Positions 45,157 through 57,129 of a DNA stretch of 64,000 nucleotides are shown here, in pieces. The translations under genes were made by a program, and so were the position numbers. The stretch lies in contig NC_068937.1 in assembly GCF_016801865.2 (NCBI RefSeq), forward strand, positions 71,968,984-72,032,983, given 5' to 3'. The notes beneath the pieces are model-generated. The model saw only the letters and a program-made list of their open reading frames with translations. It had not been told where the DNA came from and searched no databases. Source of the stretch: Culex pipiens pallens (Eukaryota > Arthropoda > Insecta > Diptera > Culicidae). How positions within the stretch are numbered: the stretch's first letter is position 1; every line of letters starts with the position of its first letter.

Positions 45157-48100
45157 TCACTTCCGGCCTGGAAGTGTCCACGGTTTGATCTGGTCTCCTG
45201 CAGTCGACGTCTTCTTCGGCCCTTCAGTTTCGTCGTCTAGCTTCCTGACCTCGTACCGGTTGTTCGGCAGAACACCGGTGATCTCGTACGGTCCGAAGAA
45301 TCGCGGCTTCACCTTCTGGCCAACTCCAAACTGTGTCTTGGGGATAGCCACCATATCGCCGACCTTGTACTCCACGTACGGCTTCCGGCGTAGGTTGTAG
45401 TACTTCCGGTTCTCCTCCTGCATCTTCTGGATGCTCTGCTGCGCCGCCATTCGCAGTTCGTTCCGGTCGTCGGTGAAACTGTCTTGGACCTCCTTCAGCA
45501 GCAACTCGTGGAGCACGGCGTCTTCTTTGGTTCGCATCTTAACACCGGTCAACAGTTCGAACGGGGTCATGTTGATCGCGCGCTGCCAGCTGTTGTTCAA
45601 ACACTTTTGGACCACGGCAACGTGCTTGAACCATTCCTCCGGGTTGTCCACGGACAACTTGGTGATCATCGGGATAATGACGCGATGCACTCGTTCGACT
45701 TGCCCGCTGCCACGAGGAACCCCCGTGACAATCGTGTGTAGCTCGATGCCTTCTTCGTCGCAGAACTTGGCGAAGTATCCCGACGTGAAAGCTGCTCCCC
45801 GATCACAGATGATCCCTCGTGGGTTTCCGAACGTGTCTGTGATCACCCGTAACTTCTTCACGGCCTCCTCTGCGGTGGTTGACTTCGTCGCGAACAGCCA
45901 AACAAACTTTGTGAAAGCGTCGATGACTGTTAGGATGTACCCGTACGACTTCCTCGTTGAGGGCATCGGTCCTAGATGGTCCACGTGCAGCGTATCCAGC
46001 GGAACGTCTCCTTTCGGGATCGGACACAGCTCACCTTCCGGCTTTCCTCGTTTCTTCTCGCCAACAATGCAGGGAACACACGTGGCGATGCAGCGTTTAA
46101 TCTTGTCCTCCAAGCCAGAGATGTAGTAGTCCGCCTTGATCCGCTCCTTCGTCTTCCGGACTCCGAAATGGCCTTGCTCGTGAGCAGACCGGATGATCTC
46201 CGTTTCCATCGACTCGGGCACGTACAGTCGTCGCGATTCAGCTTCGCCTTCGTAGAGAATACCGTTGCTCGTAGTGAACCCGTCGACGGAATCGCTCTGC
46301 TGCAACGCTGCCAGGAGAGCTTTGACTCGGTCATCCTCTTGTTGTGCTGCACGGATTTTGGCGACGATGGGTGCAGACATAACCAAAACATCCGCTCTCG
46401 ACAGCGCGTCAACGTGTGGCAGCTTTTCTCCAGGGCGGTGATCGATCTGGTACCGGAACTCAGACAGGGCGACGACGTACTTGGCGATCCGTGTGTTGAG
46501 CTTCTTCTTTTTCACCGCATCCTTGAACGCCATACAGTCGGTGATGATCTTGAATGGCCGGCCGAGCAAGTAACAACGGAACTTCTTAACCGACTCGACA
46601 ACAGCCAACGCCTCCAACTCGAACGAATGGTAATTTTTCTCCGCACCACTCGTCAGTCGGCTGAAGTAATAGCACGGGTGGAACTTGCCATCGTCTTCTG
46701 CGCGTTGCATCAGGATACCAGCGAGGGCCGTCTTGCTGGCGTCTGTGTGCACCTCCACGTCACCGTCCGGTCGGAAGATCCTCAACACAGGGTAGCTTGC
46801 CAGGATCTCTTTGATGCGGTTGAACGAGTAAACCGCGGCGTCGTCGAACTGGGCAAACTTATCCTTCTTCAGGAGATCCGACAGGGGGCGGGCAATGCCA
46901 GCGAACGACGGAACGAACTTTCGGAAGTAGCTGGCCAGCCCGTAGAATCGCTGCAACTGCTTCGCCGTCGTCGGCTGCGGGAACTGCTTTAGCTTCTCGA
47001 TCTTCGCTGGTGCTGGTTCCACTCGGCCGTCGTAGATCGTGTAGCCAAGGTACTCCACACGACGTTGCAGGAACACACACTTCTTCCAGTTGAACAGCAG
47101 CCCTGCCTTCGCAGCCACTTCGAGCACTCGTTTTAGCACTTTTAGTCCATCTTCCTCTGATCCCGTTGGAATTATGATGTCGTCCACAAACGCCATCACA
47201 CTTCCCTCGTGGATGAACTCTTTCAACACTGCACTTATGAATCGTCCAAATCCACTTCCACTGGTGCACAATCCGAACGGCGCACGCAAAAACTCGTACT
47301 GCCCGCAACTTGTCACAAACGCTGTGTACTTCCGGCTTTTCTCTTCGACAGACACGTGAAAGTACGAGTTCTTCAGGTCCAGGGTTGTGTACACGCGGGC
47401 TTCGGACAGTTGGTCGATCTGCTCTTCCACGTTCGGCATCGGGAACTTATCGCGCACTACTTTCTTGTTGATCTCCCGGTAATCAACACACACACGGTAC
47501 GATCCGTCCTTCTTCGGAACCACTACGACTGGACTCGCGTATTCACTTTCTGACTGCTGGATGATCCCCTCATCGAGCCACTCACTGATCTGCTTCTTCA
47601 CAACTTCCTTCTCCAGCTGGGCCAGACGTCGCGGGTTTTCACAAACAACGTCGTTGTCCGACAACGTTATCGTCAGCTGATTCGCGGCAACCACTGGCTT
47701 CTCCGGCGTGTAGTTCTCAATGAGTTCTAGCACTTCGTCGCGGTATTGATACGGTACCGTCACCTCGTCTTCCGCGACGTACTCCGCTACGCGACGAACC
47801 CACTTCACGTCGACGTCGGCCGGTTCGGCGTCGCTGGGCCGATACTTCTTCACACGCACTTCTCCCAGACTGATCGAATAATCAACGCCGCTGAGAAAGT
47901 CCATGCCGATCAACACCTGCATGTCGATCGCTTCGTTTGGCACGACGTAAAAGCGAATCGGGAACTCTTCTTCACCGATCGTTGCTGTGAGAGCAACCTC
48001 ACCACACACAACACGAACGTCACCGCCGAATCCGCGCACTTTCATCGTCGACTTTCTCATCTGGACGCCGTTTTCCGCGAGATCCGTCCACAGATCCTTC

Positions 48101-49251
48101 CGAATCAACGAAATTTCTGCTCCCGTGTCGACGATTGCCGAAAACTCGCGCCCGAACAGGTTCAGCAAAACGCCCGGTTTGTCGCCGTTCACTTTCTCCA
48201 CCACGTTCACTTTTTTCTCCTTCTGCTTCGTCTTGTTCTTCGGGCAATCCTTCGACAGATGACCAAAAGCGTTGCAGTTGAAGCATTTCGGTCCGTCGCT
48301 CTTCTGTGGGCACTCTGATGCGACGTGCGAGGCGTCGCCGCAGTTGAAGCAGTGCTTCTTCGGGTCACTTTTGGCGCTTGCTTTGTTCTCCGTGCGCGGC
48401 TTCTCTCTCTTTTCGTCCGGCTTCGTCTTCTTGCGGGAGTTCTTCGTCACCTTCTCGTAGTTCAGCAGCTTCTCCTTCAGGTGGCGGATGGTTTGTGCCT
48501 CGTACAGCAGAGAGCGGTGAAACTCGTCGTCGGTGATTCCATCCACGATGTACTCACACAGGCTTGGCTCATCGAGGTCAATGGCCAGCGCGATTCTCTG
48601 CATCTCGTAGATGTAGTCTCGCGTCGTCTCCGTCGGCTTCTTCTTCCGATTTCCCAGTGTGCGGTGGACGTCGCTCGCCCGCATGAACGGAGCAAACTCA
48701 TCGATGAGCGCCTTTTTCAACTTCGCGTAGCTGCTGACGTCCCGAAGAGAGAATACAAACCGACGCGCCGTGCCGGTCAATTTCTTGCGTAGCATAATCA
48801 TTTTATGCTCGCCAGTCCAACGAGCCGACTCCGCAACTGTTTCGAGCTGCTGCAACCACACTTTCACATCTTCGCCGTCTTCGGCACCGAAACTTTCGAT
48901 GCTCTCTTCCATGTCGCGAAACGAATACACCTGCGGTCGTTGGTGTGTGTTTCGTCGTGCCTCTCTTTCATCTTTCGCGTCGTTTCCTCTCACGGTGGCG
49001 TCGTCACTGTCGGCGTGTGAGTCGTCGTTCTCATCAGCGTCGCTCTCGTTTTCGTCGTGGACCGAACCATCATCGTCGTCGCGTTGGCTGCCGTCATCAT
49101 CGTCGTCCTCTCCGTTTGCAGCCGCTTGATGATCGATGATTCGTTGCGCCATCTCGTTCTTGCTGCCGTTAGTCGGCAAGCCTAGTCTTTCGCACTCGCG
49201 CACAAGGCCAAGCTTGGTGAAATTTTCACACAACTCCTCGACGGTCGCCAT
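45157..49251 (-). CDS. Ty3/gypsy Gag-Pol polyprotein, single ORF
   Basis: A 1364-residue open frame from ATG 49,251, with no stops. Residues ~6-42 resemble a SAP DNA-binding motif (LGLPTNGSKNEM), unusual for a gag. An acidic linker and gag core follow (to ~290). Two CCHC knuckles lie at C301-C314 and C323-C336. The protease has DTGAEIS at 375-381. Reverse transcriptase has TLDLKNSY at 623-630 and FVDD at 688-691. RNase H has HTDASK (835-840) and ELEALAVV (878-885). Integrase has the zinc finger H1024, H1028, C1054/C1058, and the D1091, D1150, E1186 triad with 35 residues between the last two. The C terminus resembles an integrase tail, with a final GDQIKPW. Gag and Pol are fused without a frameshift. 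The element is potentially functional in protein. The many GC-rich open frames on the other strand are shadows. Confidence 0.97.
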   Translation of the reverse strand: MATVEELCENFTKLGLVRECERLGLPTNGSKNEMAQRIIDHQAAANGEDDDDDGSQRDDDDGSVHDENESDADENDDSHADSDDATVRGNDAKDEREARRNTHQRPQVYSFRDMEESIESFGAEDGEDVKVWLQQLETVAESARWTGEHKMIMLRKKLTGTARRFVFSLRDVSSYAKLKKALIDEFAPFMRASDVHRTLGNRKKKPTETTRDYIYEMQRIALAIDLDEPSLCEYIVDGITDDEFHRSLLYEAQTIRHLKEKLLNYEKVTKNSRKKTKPDEKREKPRTENKASAKSDPKKHCFNCGDASHVASECPQKSDGPKCFNCNAFGHLSKDCPKNKTKQKEKKVNVVEKVNGDKPGVLLNLFGREFSAIVDTGAEISLIRKDLWTDLAENGVQMRKSTMKVRGFGGDVRVVCGEVALTATIGEEEFPIRFYVVPNEAIDMQVLIGMDFLSGVDYSISLGEVRVKKYRPSDAEPADVDVKWVRRVAEYVAEDEVTVPYQYRDEVLELIENYTPEKPVVAANQLTITLSDNDVVCENPRRLAQLEKEVVKKQISEWLDEGIIQQSESEYASPVVVVPKKDGSYRVCVDYREINKKVVRDKFPMPNVEEQIDQLSEARVYTTLDLKNSYFHVSVEEKSRKYTAFVTSCGQYEFLRAPFGLCTSGSGFGRFISAVLKEFIHEGSVMAFVDDIIIPTGSEEDGLKVLKRVLEVAAKAGLLFNWKKCVFLQRRVEYLGYTIYDGRVEPAPAKIEKLKQFPQPTTAKQLQRFYGLASYFRKFVPSFAGIARPLSDLLKKDKFAQFDDAAVYSFNRIKEILASYPVLRIFRPDGDVEVHTDASKTALAGILMQRAEDDGKFHPCYYFSRLTSGAEKNYHSFELEALAVVESVKKFRCYLLGRPFKIITDCMAFKDAVKKKKLNTRIAKYVVALSEFRYQIDHRPGEKLPHVDALSRADVLVMSAPIVAKIRAAQQEDDRVKALLAALQQSDSVDGFTTSNGILYEGEAESRRLYVPESMETEIIRSAHEQGHFGVRKTKERIKADYYISGLEDKIKRCIATCVPCIVGEKKRGKPEGELCPIPKGDVPLDTLHVDHLGPMPSTRKSYGYILTVIDAFTKFVWLFATKSTTAEEAVKKLRVITDTFGNPRGIICDRGAAFTSGYFAKFCDEEGIELHTIVTGVPRGSGQVERVHRVIIPMITKLSVDNPEEWFKHVAVVQKCLNNSWQRAINMTPFELLTGVKMRTKEDAVLHELLLKEVQDSFTDDRNELRMAAQQSIQKMQEENRKYYNLRRKPYVEYKVGDMVAIPKTQFGVGQKVKPRFFGPYEITGVLPNNRYEVRKLDDETEGPKKTSTAGDQIKPWTLPGRK

Positions 49252-51235
49252 CTTGTCGTTCGGCTGGCGTCACTTTTTAGAGTCTTTTGTCGCGAATTTT
49301 GTAACGATTTCGCGCACTTCGCGTAATTTTCACATTAACTCGCTTCCCGGACGAGCCCCCATGTAGAAAAGGGAAGAGTTTAGAATTAATGGAAAATAGA
49401 AACGTAGCTTTATTTGTTCGATTAACTGCGGTTTATTGCACGTCTACGTCGGTACGCGGTCGAGTGCTAACTGCCGAGAGCAGCACAAAATTTTCTCTCT
49501 AGACCTCGGGTTTGGAACCGGGGGGTGCCTCGATCGTCCTACATTTATTAGCAGAAAATTATTTAGCAGAAAATTAAATGGCAGAAAGTTGATCAGCAGA
49601 AAAAATAAATAGCAGAAAATTAAATGGCAGAATAGTTAGTTGGCAGAATAGTCAAATGGCAGAACCGTCAAATGGCAGAATAGTCAAATGGCAGAATTAT
49701 TAATTAGCAGAAGAGTTGAACGGCAGAATAGTTGAATGGCAGAATATCAAATGGCAGAATAATTCATTAACAGGAGAGTTGAATGGCAGAATAGTCAAAC
49801 GGCAGAACAGTCAAATGGCAGAACAGTCAAACGGCAGAACAGTCAAATGGCAGAAATTAGACCGAAAAAAATCATCAAAGGCAATAGTGGGGGGGGGGAC
49901 TATAAAAAAAAATCTCAGAAAACAAATTATTGTGCCTGCATTTCTTATAAGAGTTAAAACGTTTACAATTATAGTACCTAGAATTCTCACTTATATATTA
50001 TATTATTTTCCACGGACTTGATTAAATATTAAGAATAAATATTGTAACTTCAGTGTTTATTCGACATTAACAGTTTATCAAGCAATAAAAATAATAATTT
50101 TTAATAAATTGAACTGTTTAACATTTAGAGTCTTTTTGAATAGGTCCTAAAAACATATGAAACAAAATAAATTATAGGACTAGTCACAGGACCCTTTTTT
50201 TTAAAAAAATAAAACAAAACAAAAAAAAACACGCAATGTAAACAAATCTCCTACAAATATATGAAAAACAATAGCTTAGCAAAAAAAAAGCAAAGTAATC
50301 CACTGTAACGACCCCCAGGTCTTTTGTGGTCTCTGTTGCAAGTTTCTGCTCATTTCTAGGCGTCCGAAGGTTATGTGTGGTGAGTCACTCAAAACCTCTT
50401 TTACGCAATAGCTTAGAGGACCCTTAAAAAAAACTGGAAATAACAAACATTTGATATTTGTCTAACCGTTCTGTGCACTGAAGTTTGGTTACTGGAGTCC
50501 CGAGTTACCTACACGGAAAGAAGGTTTATCGTGAATCTTATTAAAATTTAGTTAAAAATCCTAAAAAAAATAGGTTCTTTTTTCAACCACAATTTTTTAA
50601 AGTTAGAAATCATAAAACAAATCCTGGTCCAAAATATAGTAATCTAGCTAAATTGTAAGCTGGAAAAATGCTGTCAGTCTCAAAAGCTGTTTGTTTTCAG
50701 AAAGTCTGTTAGCTATTTTAGCTAGATTTTAATGTATCCTTGTGAGCTTTATGGCTAGCCCAGCGAGTTTTTAGACTATTTCAACTTTTTTTTAGGAATA
50801 ATTTTCAAAATTTTCCATTGATGGCTGCGAATCCACATATTTTCACACATCTTTTTAGCCAACTTTGCCACTATTCTTGGTATGTTCTATGGTTCTAATA
50901 GCTACTTTTTCTGCTATTTCTACTAGTTTTCACTTCAAAAGCCTCCATTGCTGCCTGTAAAGCTTGCTCTATTCACCCAGCCTTTTTGCTGATTTAGTTC
51001 GTTTCTTTTTTGATCTTGTCACGTTTCTCGGTACATCCAGCTAATTTTTCGACTGTTTTAACTAGTAATTTTGAAATCACTTTAAAAGTTTTTGCTGGTG
51101 TAGCATGCTTTTCCGCTATTCTTGGAACGGTTTTTGGTAGTCCAGAAAATTATTTGAATGTTTCAATAGATTCCAGGCTTTTTGAACTTTGTTATAATTG
51201 ACCATCCTAGGCTTCACCCATAAAGTGCGTCACGC

Positions 51236-52150
51236 TAAAATCAGCCAAAATTTAACTTAATTTAACATAATTTAACATAATTTAACATAATTTAACTTAA
51301 TTTAACTTAATTTAACTTAATTTAACTTAATTTAACTTATTTCATCATAATTTAACTTATTTTAACTTATCTCAACTTATTTTAACTTGATTTAACCTAA
51401 TTTAACTAAATTTAAGTTATTTTAACATAATTCAACTTAATTTAACTTAATTTAATCCAATTTAATCAAATTCAACTTAATTTAACTTAATTTAACCTAA
51501 TTCAACATAATTTAACTTAATCTAACTTAATTTAACTTAATTTAATTCAATTTAACTTAATTTTACTTGATTTAACTTAATTTAACTTAGCTTAATTTAA
51601 ATTAATTTAACTTAATATAACTTATTTTAATTTAACTTAATTTAATAAAATTTAAATTAACACAACGTAATTTAACCATATTACGTCAAATTCTATTAAA
51701 TTATACAAAAAGGAACTAATTTCAACAAATTTTATCATAATTTAACTAAGTTAAACTAATTTTAATTAAATTTTCTCAATTTAACATAATTTAACTAAAT
51801 TTAATCAATTTAACATAGTTTTATTTAATTTAGCAATTTAACATCAATTTAACTTAATGATTTAACTAAATTTAATCAATTAAACATAATTTTATTTAAT
51901 TTAACAATTTAACATCAATTTAACTTAATAATTTAAGTAAATTTAATTAATTTAACTTAATTTAACTGAATTCAACATTTTTTTCTAAATTTAATCAAAT
52001 GTTACTTGATTTTACTCAAATTAACTTATTAAATTTAAATTCAACTTCATTTTACTTAATAAAACATGATTTAACTTTATTTTATTTTATTTAATAAAAC
52101 TTGGTTGACCTTAATTTCACTTAATTTAAGTTAATTTAACATTATTTAAC
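51236..52150. repeat. Diverged ~10 bp A+T satellite (TTTAACTTAA)n
   Basis: About 90 imperfect copies of TTTAACTTAA, cleaner at the left (51,255-51,340) and decaying to the right. It lies in the centre of the foldback element. It is not related in sequence to the 8 bp satellites. 50,220-51,235 and 52,150-53,170 hold no supported gene. Confidence 0.9.
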
Positions 52151-52410
52151 TCTTTTTTTATGTGCTTCAAAGGCATAAGGTGCTCTGCTCGTTCGGATCT
52201 GTCAAACATTGGACAGTCTCGACATTCTGTACCCGCAGCCTTCCCCAATGGTAAATTTATCTGTAATTGGCTAATTTAACCAAAAAATCACTGTTTCACC
52301 AATTTGAAGCCAGCTAATTTGAATTGTTAAATTTTAGATGGAACTCCTTTCCGTGTATAATTAAATATGTTTATAGAAGTTGGAAATGTACATTTCATGA
52401 AACGTCCAAT

Positions 52411-52540
52411 AGAGTTATCTATATGCGCATGTATTGCGTGTACGTACACGAAAAAGATTGTGGTTAAATTTTGTACCTACCAGCAAAACAAATGGCGTGC
52501 TAGTGTGCGTGAGATCGGGCTTAGATAACTCTATATTACG
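52411..52540. repeat. Small inverted-repeat unit (ATAGAGTTATCTA)
   Basis: ATAGAGTTATCTA at ~52,411 is answered by TAGATAACTCTAT at ~52,525. It could be a ~125 bp MITE within the foldback centre. No target duplication was verified. Confidence 0.4.
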
Positions 52541-54110
52541 CGTTCGCACACTAGGGTACCATTTCATTTTGCTGGCCTATCCCACTCTTACACAACGATA
52601 ACTGTCACCAGAGCAAGTGGGATAGATTGTTTGTTTACATTACCATTTCGCCCTTGTAAAAAAGTTACTACGGAACTATTTAGGACACACAGGGCCAGTA
52701 CGCAGCTCGATAAGGAAAGGAGTCAAGAAACATTTTTACGAACAGCAGAACAACGGAGCGTTTTTTGGGGGCTTTCCTACACCATCGCTGGCTTGCTTTC
52801 ACTACTGTTGTTGCCCATTTGAAATATTCCTTGACTGGTTTCTTACCAAGTGCATACACTGCTTCAAGTGGAAGAAATCTCCCAGTTACGACGATCTAGC
52901 ACAGTTCTAACAAAGCTGGAAATTCTTACAGCATTCTAGCAGAAATGCTCCACCGTTCTAGCAGGGTTCTAGCAGAACCAGCTCTGCTAGAATATTACGT
53001 GACTGGGCTGAAGCAACATTTGAAAGGGGCGGTACTACATTGCGGTATTTCTCCCCATTTGAACACATGCACCGTCCGAATCGAAAATTTTCCACCATTT
53101 CAACATGCTTCTTGCTCTTGCATAGTTTTTGGGCAGACAGGTCATGTGTAACATAACCTCCTACGGTTATATATATCCAGAATTTTTTTTTTTAAAAAAA
53201 AAAGGTCCTATAAGCTATTGTTTTTCATATGTTTAAAGAACCTATTCAAGAAGACTCTAAATGTTAAACAGTACAATTTATTAAAAATTATTACTTTTAT
53301 TGCATGCACTGTTTGAAAAACTTGATAAACTGTTTATGTTGAATAAACACTGGAGTTACAATATTTATTCTTAATATTAAATCAAGTCCGTGGAAAATAA
53401 TGTAATATATAAGAGAGAATTCTAAGTACTATAATTGTAAACGTTTTAACTCTTATAAGAAATGCAGGCACAATAATTTGTTATTTTCTGAGATTTTTTT
53501 ATAGTCCCCCCCCCCCACCCCATTTGACTATTCTCATTTCTGCCATTTGACTATTCTGCCGTTTGACTATTCTGCCATTAAACTCTTCTGCTAATTAATT
53601 ATTCTGCCATTTGACTATTCTGCCATTCAACTCTCCTGTTTATTAATTATTCTGCCATTTGACATTCTGCCATTTAACTATTCTGCCATTCAACTCTTCT
53701 GCTAATTAATTATTCTGCCATTTTACTATTCTGCCATTTGACGGTTCTGCCATTTGACTATTCTGCCAACTAACTATTCTGCCGTTTAATTTTCTGCCAT
53801 TTAATTTTCTGCTAATTAATTTTCTGCTAATTATTTTTTATGTTTATTAACATTCTGCCATTTAACTTTTCTGCTTTTTAATTTTTCTGCCTTTTGATTT
53901 TTCTGCGTTTTGATTATTCGGCTTCTTAATTTTCTGCTCATTGACCCTTTCTGCCGATTGACCTTTTCTGCCATATTATATTCTGCCATTTGACCTTTTC
54001 TGCCATTTAACATTCGGCCATTTATTTTTCTGCCGATTGAAATTTCTGCCATTAAGCATTCTGCCATTCGGCATTCTGCCGATCGATTTTCTGCCGATTG
54101 ACCCGACCCC

Positions 54111-54205
54111 GCCCAAAAGATCCGTAACGGGGACGAAGGTATCGTTGAAGCTGGCGTAGACGTATGTCACTCCGCACACGATCTCGTCCGAGCAAAACCT
54201 GGACC
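54111..54205 (-). pseudogene. RpS14: RpS14 pseudogene, 5' part
   Basis: The minus frame reads DEIVCGVTYVYASFNDTFVPVTDLLG, matching the conserved RpS14 stretch (ASFNDTF, then VTDL). It ends at the 9 bp duplication, and the protein match resumes at 44,188 on the other side of the foldback element. Sequence before DEIV is not RpS14-like, so the copy is 5' incomplete. RpS14 is a small ribosomal subunit protein; this copy is broken by frameshifts and by the insertion. Confidence 0.85.
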
Positions 54206-54948
54206 TCCTCCAAACGATTTTTCCTGCATCAACAAAAATACCACCAAATACTGCCAAACTTTCTTTGCCCTCACTAATGTTGAGTTAGTGTTTTGAAACA
54301 TTTGAAGAAATGTCAAAGTGTGATGTAACTTTAAAAGCTCACTTTACATTGATATATAAAGCTTACCATTAATGCTTCGAAACATTATTGAGCTAAATGC
54401 TTTGAAACTTTAATTGGCTGTTCTATATGTCATTATACAGTAAGTAATAATGTTTCAAACAATAAATGTTTCAAAACATTGGGAAAGGCTATTTAAAGTG
54501 TCATAGCATCGGGAAAGTTTATTTAGAGTGGATTTAGAGTTTTGATTTAGTGCTTCTGGTTACTTGGGACCTAGGCTAACCACCCACGACATAATTCTGC
54601 ATTAGCGTGGTTCACGGATTTATGGAAAAGACATAATTGTTTAATTTCGAGAGTATCAACCGGATTTTTAAAGTACTATGACCCCAGAAGCTAAACTGCC
54701 CTTTGGTTAACATTTATTTGCTCCCGTTTTAATCTGAAGTTAGCATGGAACTTTAATCAATTTAGTATGGAGAATTGTAACTTTTTACAGCTTCTTAGAG
54801 AAAGTTTCCCAAAACCCTATAAAATTTTCCTATTCTTAGTTTTTTTTATAGGTTTTGATCCGAAGAACAACATTGTAGAACATCCCAAAGCGATAGAAAT
54901 TGATCCTTTTCGCCAAAAGTTTCAAAACATGCTCAAAAAAATAACCTG
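54206..54948. other. No gene; shares a repeat with 41,090
   Basis: 54,441-54,570 repeats the 41,090-41,210 segment. The remainder has only palindromic GTTTTGAAACATT-like words. Confidence 0.5.
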
Positions 54949-55596
54949 TACAGTCATCCCACATATTCGGAACACCCACAAATTCGGAACACTTTTGTGG
55001 TAACTTGTCAACAGCATGCTAAATGCAGCTTTTCGGTCGACCCTACTATTTTTAGGACTTTCGTTTGGACATTCTCTTGCTATTTCACTAGTTAAAGTAG
55101 TTTATTTTAAGCAAAAAACTGTTTTTCAAGACTATTTTATCCAGAGCAGCAGAACACTGCCTCCAAACTGCCTGTTCCATAATTGTGGGATGTTATTGTG
55201 CCTCCCACAATTGTGGAACACCTTAATTTCAATGATATTTTCACAAAAAAAGTTATCAGACCATTCATAAAACATTACTAAGCTTGAGTTTCATTGGTTT
55301 CAGTGTGTGAAGTCATTATTTTGTAAAAATTATGTACTCCTTGAGAGATCCAAAGTTTGTTTACATCCGTAAGAAAAAAGTGTTCCGAATTTGTGGATTT
55401 CAAGGGTCAAAGTTTTTCTTCCAAAACTTGATATAAAAGCTAAAATTTGCAGTTTCTCGATACAGCATTCGAAAGATCGCAAGAAAAGCTTTCAAATGAA
55501 GGTAAAAGCGAATCATTAAGTTCAATTATCGATTTGCTATGATTTTTTGAACATTTGCCGATCTGTAAACTGTTCCGAATATGAGGGATGGCTGTA
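54949..55596. mobile_element. TA MITE (CAGTCATCCC ends)
   Basis: TACAGTCATCCCACATATTC at the left and its inverse (GAATATGAGGGATGGCTGTA) at the right, with TA at both borders. Internally CACAATTGTGG and TTCGGAACAC words recur inverted. No ORF. Confidence 0.75.
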
Positions 55597-56010
55597 TCTA
55601 GGAATTAATTCCTAGCGCTTAGCGATGCTCTACAACAGCGGTTATCAACCTTTTCTTGGCGATTATCAACCCCTTTTCGATTTGCTTAAGCTCCTGGTTT
55701 TTTCGTTTGTAGGAGTTTCTTTTAAATTCCAAATATCGGTTTTTTTATGTATGAGAAACTTAAATTTTGGAGAAAAAAAATCTGTTTAAATGTTCTGTAC
55801 CTGTAACTCGGGGGACATTGATAGAATTTAAACTAAATCTGGAATTTTCTTGGACCAATTTTTTTTTGCTCCCTGGGTGTTTTTGAACCGAAAAAGTGAA
55901 AAAATATTTTATTGAATATTTAAAAAATCGAAAAATATTGTTAAAAAGTTAAAGTTTGTGTCTAGAATTGTTTTAAGTACAAGTACTGGGTAGGCCAAAC
56001 AATGCCCATG

Positions 56011-56896
56011 TAGGGGAAAGGAAATGCTCGTTAAAACCGTTGAAAAATCTGTCGGATTTTTTGATAGTCATCTTATCCCAGATTTGACTAAGACTTTGAT
56101 AGAAGTTTCTAAAAAATCCAGTTTTTCACGATAAAAAATAGATTATAAAATTATTGATTTTCAGTACGTTTGACTCAACTAGTGGGGCAAGACGAACAAC
56201 CCGTTGGGGCAAAAGAAACAATCCATATAATAGCATGTTATTTTGCTTACAATTCAGATTTGATTGTATTTGATACGTTTCTTTCATTTTTAACAGAAAT
56301 AATAATATTTTACTAATAATTTGTTCGTTTTTCGAAAAAATAATAATTTTTTGTAGATAAATGGATTTTTTTATAATATATTTTTTTATAATATATAATT
56401 TGTATGAATTTTTTTTAAACATTTTTTATCAGTTTTTAAGTACTTTTATGCATCAATATCCCAATAAAATATGTTTTTGCAGCAATTCGTAATTTCTTCC
56501 ATTCTTAAAATCCATGTGGTACACTTGCCCCACATAAACAAGGTTTTTCAAAGCTTTCAACAAAAACAACGAAATGATAAAACGTACTTTACAATAGGTG
56601 CAAATTATTGGTAGGGACACTACTGATCCAGGAAAAAATGCATTTTGATAAAATGAGCCTTAAAACGAACCCTAAGCCTTATTTTGTACTTTCCAAATAT
56701 TATAAGAAAACAAAGGTTTTGAAAAAAAAACTTCATTCAATGATATGCCTCGTGGCGTTTACGTTGTTTTGGCGGTAGTGTGGTAGTAGAATCAACTAAT
56801 TGCATTGCTAGCAACAATTTCTCATACTGGAAACATCAAAATTGTAAAAAATTACGGCCATACGAGCGATTGTTCCTCTTGCCCCACCTTCCCCTA
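56011..56896. mobile_element. TA MITE (TAGGGGAA.GGTGGGGCAAG ends)
   Basis: The left end is TAGGGGAAAGG and the right end inverse CCTTCCCCTA, with TA borders. Inner CTAGTGGGGCAAGACGAACA at ~56,180 and CTTGCCCCACCTTCCCC at the right recur. Non-coding. 55,597-56,010 and 56,897-57,130 show nothing identifiable. Confidence 0.65.
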
Positions 56897-57129
56897 CTTT
56901 TCTTCGAGCCATTTTTTCTTTCCTGCTGAATTGAAAATATTGTAAATTTTATTAAAAAACTTTTTGATAAAAGTAAGTTTTCGAGTTGTAACTATTTTGA
57001 ATTAAAAAAATCAAATATTTTGCATTTCTAAAAAAATCATTACTGTCATCTGGGGCGAATCGGGACTACAGTATGAATAGGGACAGCAGAGCACTTAAAA
57101 GCTTGAAATTTGGTTCTATCCGAAACTAT

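Larger units (their letters stand above)
44484..49543 (-). mobile_element. Ty3/gypsy LTR retrotransposon, nearly intact
   Basis: The LTRs begin TGTAGAAAAG and end CGTCCTACA on the plus strand. The right (5') LTR is 182 bp (49,362-49,543). The left (3') LTR is 44,484-45,141, made longer by a 470 bp MITE. The two LTRs differ at only one base (44,530 region, A/G), so the insertion is recent. The 4 bp duplication TTTA flanks it (44,480-44,483 and 49,544-49,547). The primer-binding site (49,345-49,361, minus) reads TGGGGGCTCGTCCGGGA, complementary to tRNA-Pro. A purine tract adjoins the 3' LTR. No env frame is present. Confidence 0.96.
44189..54110. mobile_element. Foldback element with GGCAGAA repeats, 9 bp TSD
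   Basis: The ends GGGGTCGGGTCAATTGGCAG and the inverse of GGGGTCGGGTCAATCGGCAG are flanked by a perfect 9 bp duplication GCCCAAAAG (44,180-44,188 and 54,111-54,119). Arms of ~0.95 kb each consist of ~35 copies of a 15-17 bp unit (AATGGCAGAATAGTCA type) followed by ~330 bp of unique inverted sequence (49,880-50,215 against 53,180-53,515). Without the inserted gypsy element its length is about 4.86 kb. The centre (50,220-53,170) has an A+T satellite and no transposase. The 9 bp duplication points to Mutator-type mobilisation. Lys/Gln/Asn-rich frames in the arms are repeat artefacts. Confidence 0.92.

Noticed and set aside
45976..46992. Long plus-strand frames opposite the gypsy Gag-Pol
   Set aside because: GC-rich antisense shadows of a complete polyprotein; no recognisable domain.
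53831..54257. Lys/Asn/Gln-rich frames in foldback arms
   Set aside because: They are translations of the GGCAGAA tandem unit, apart from the RpS14 part, which is annotated separately.
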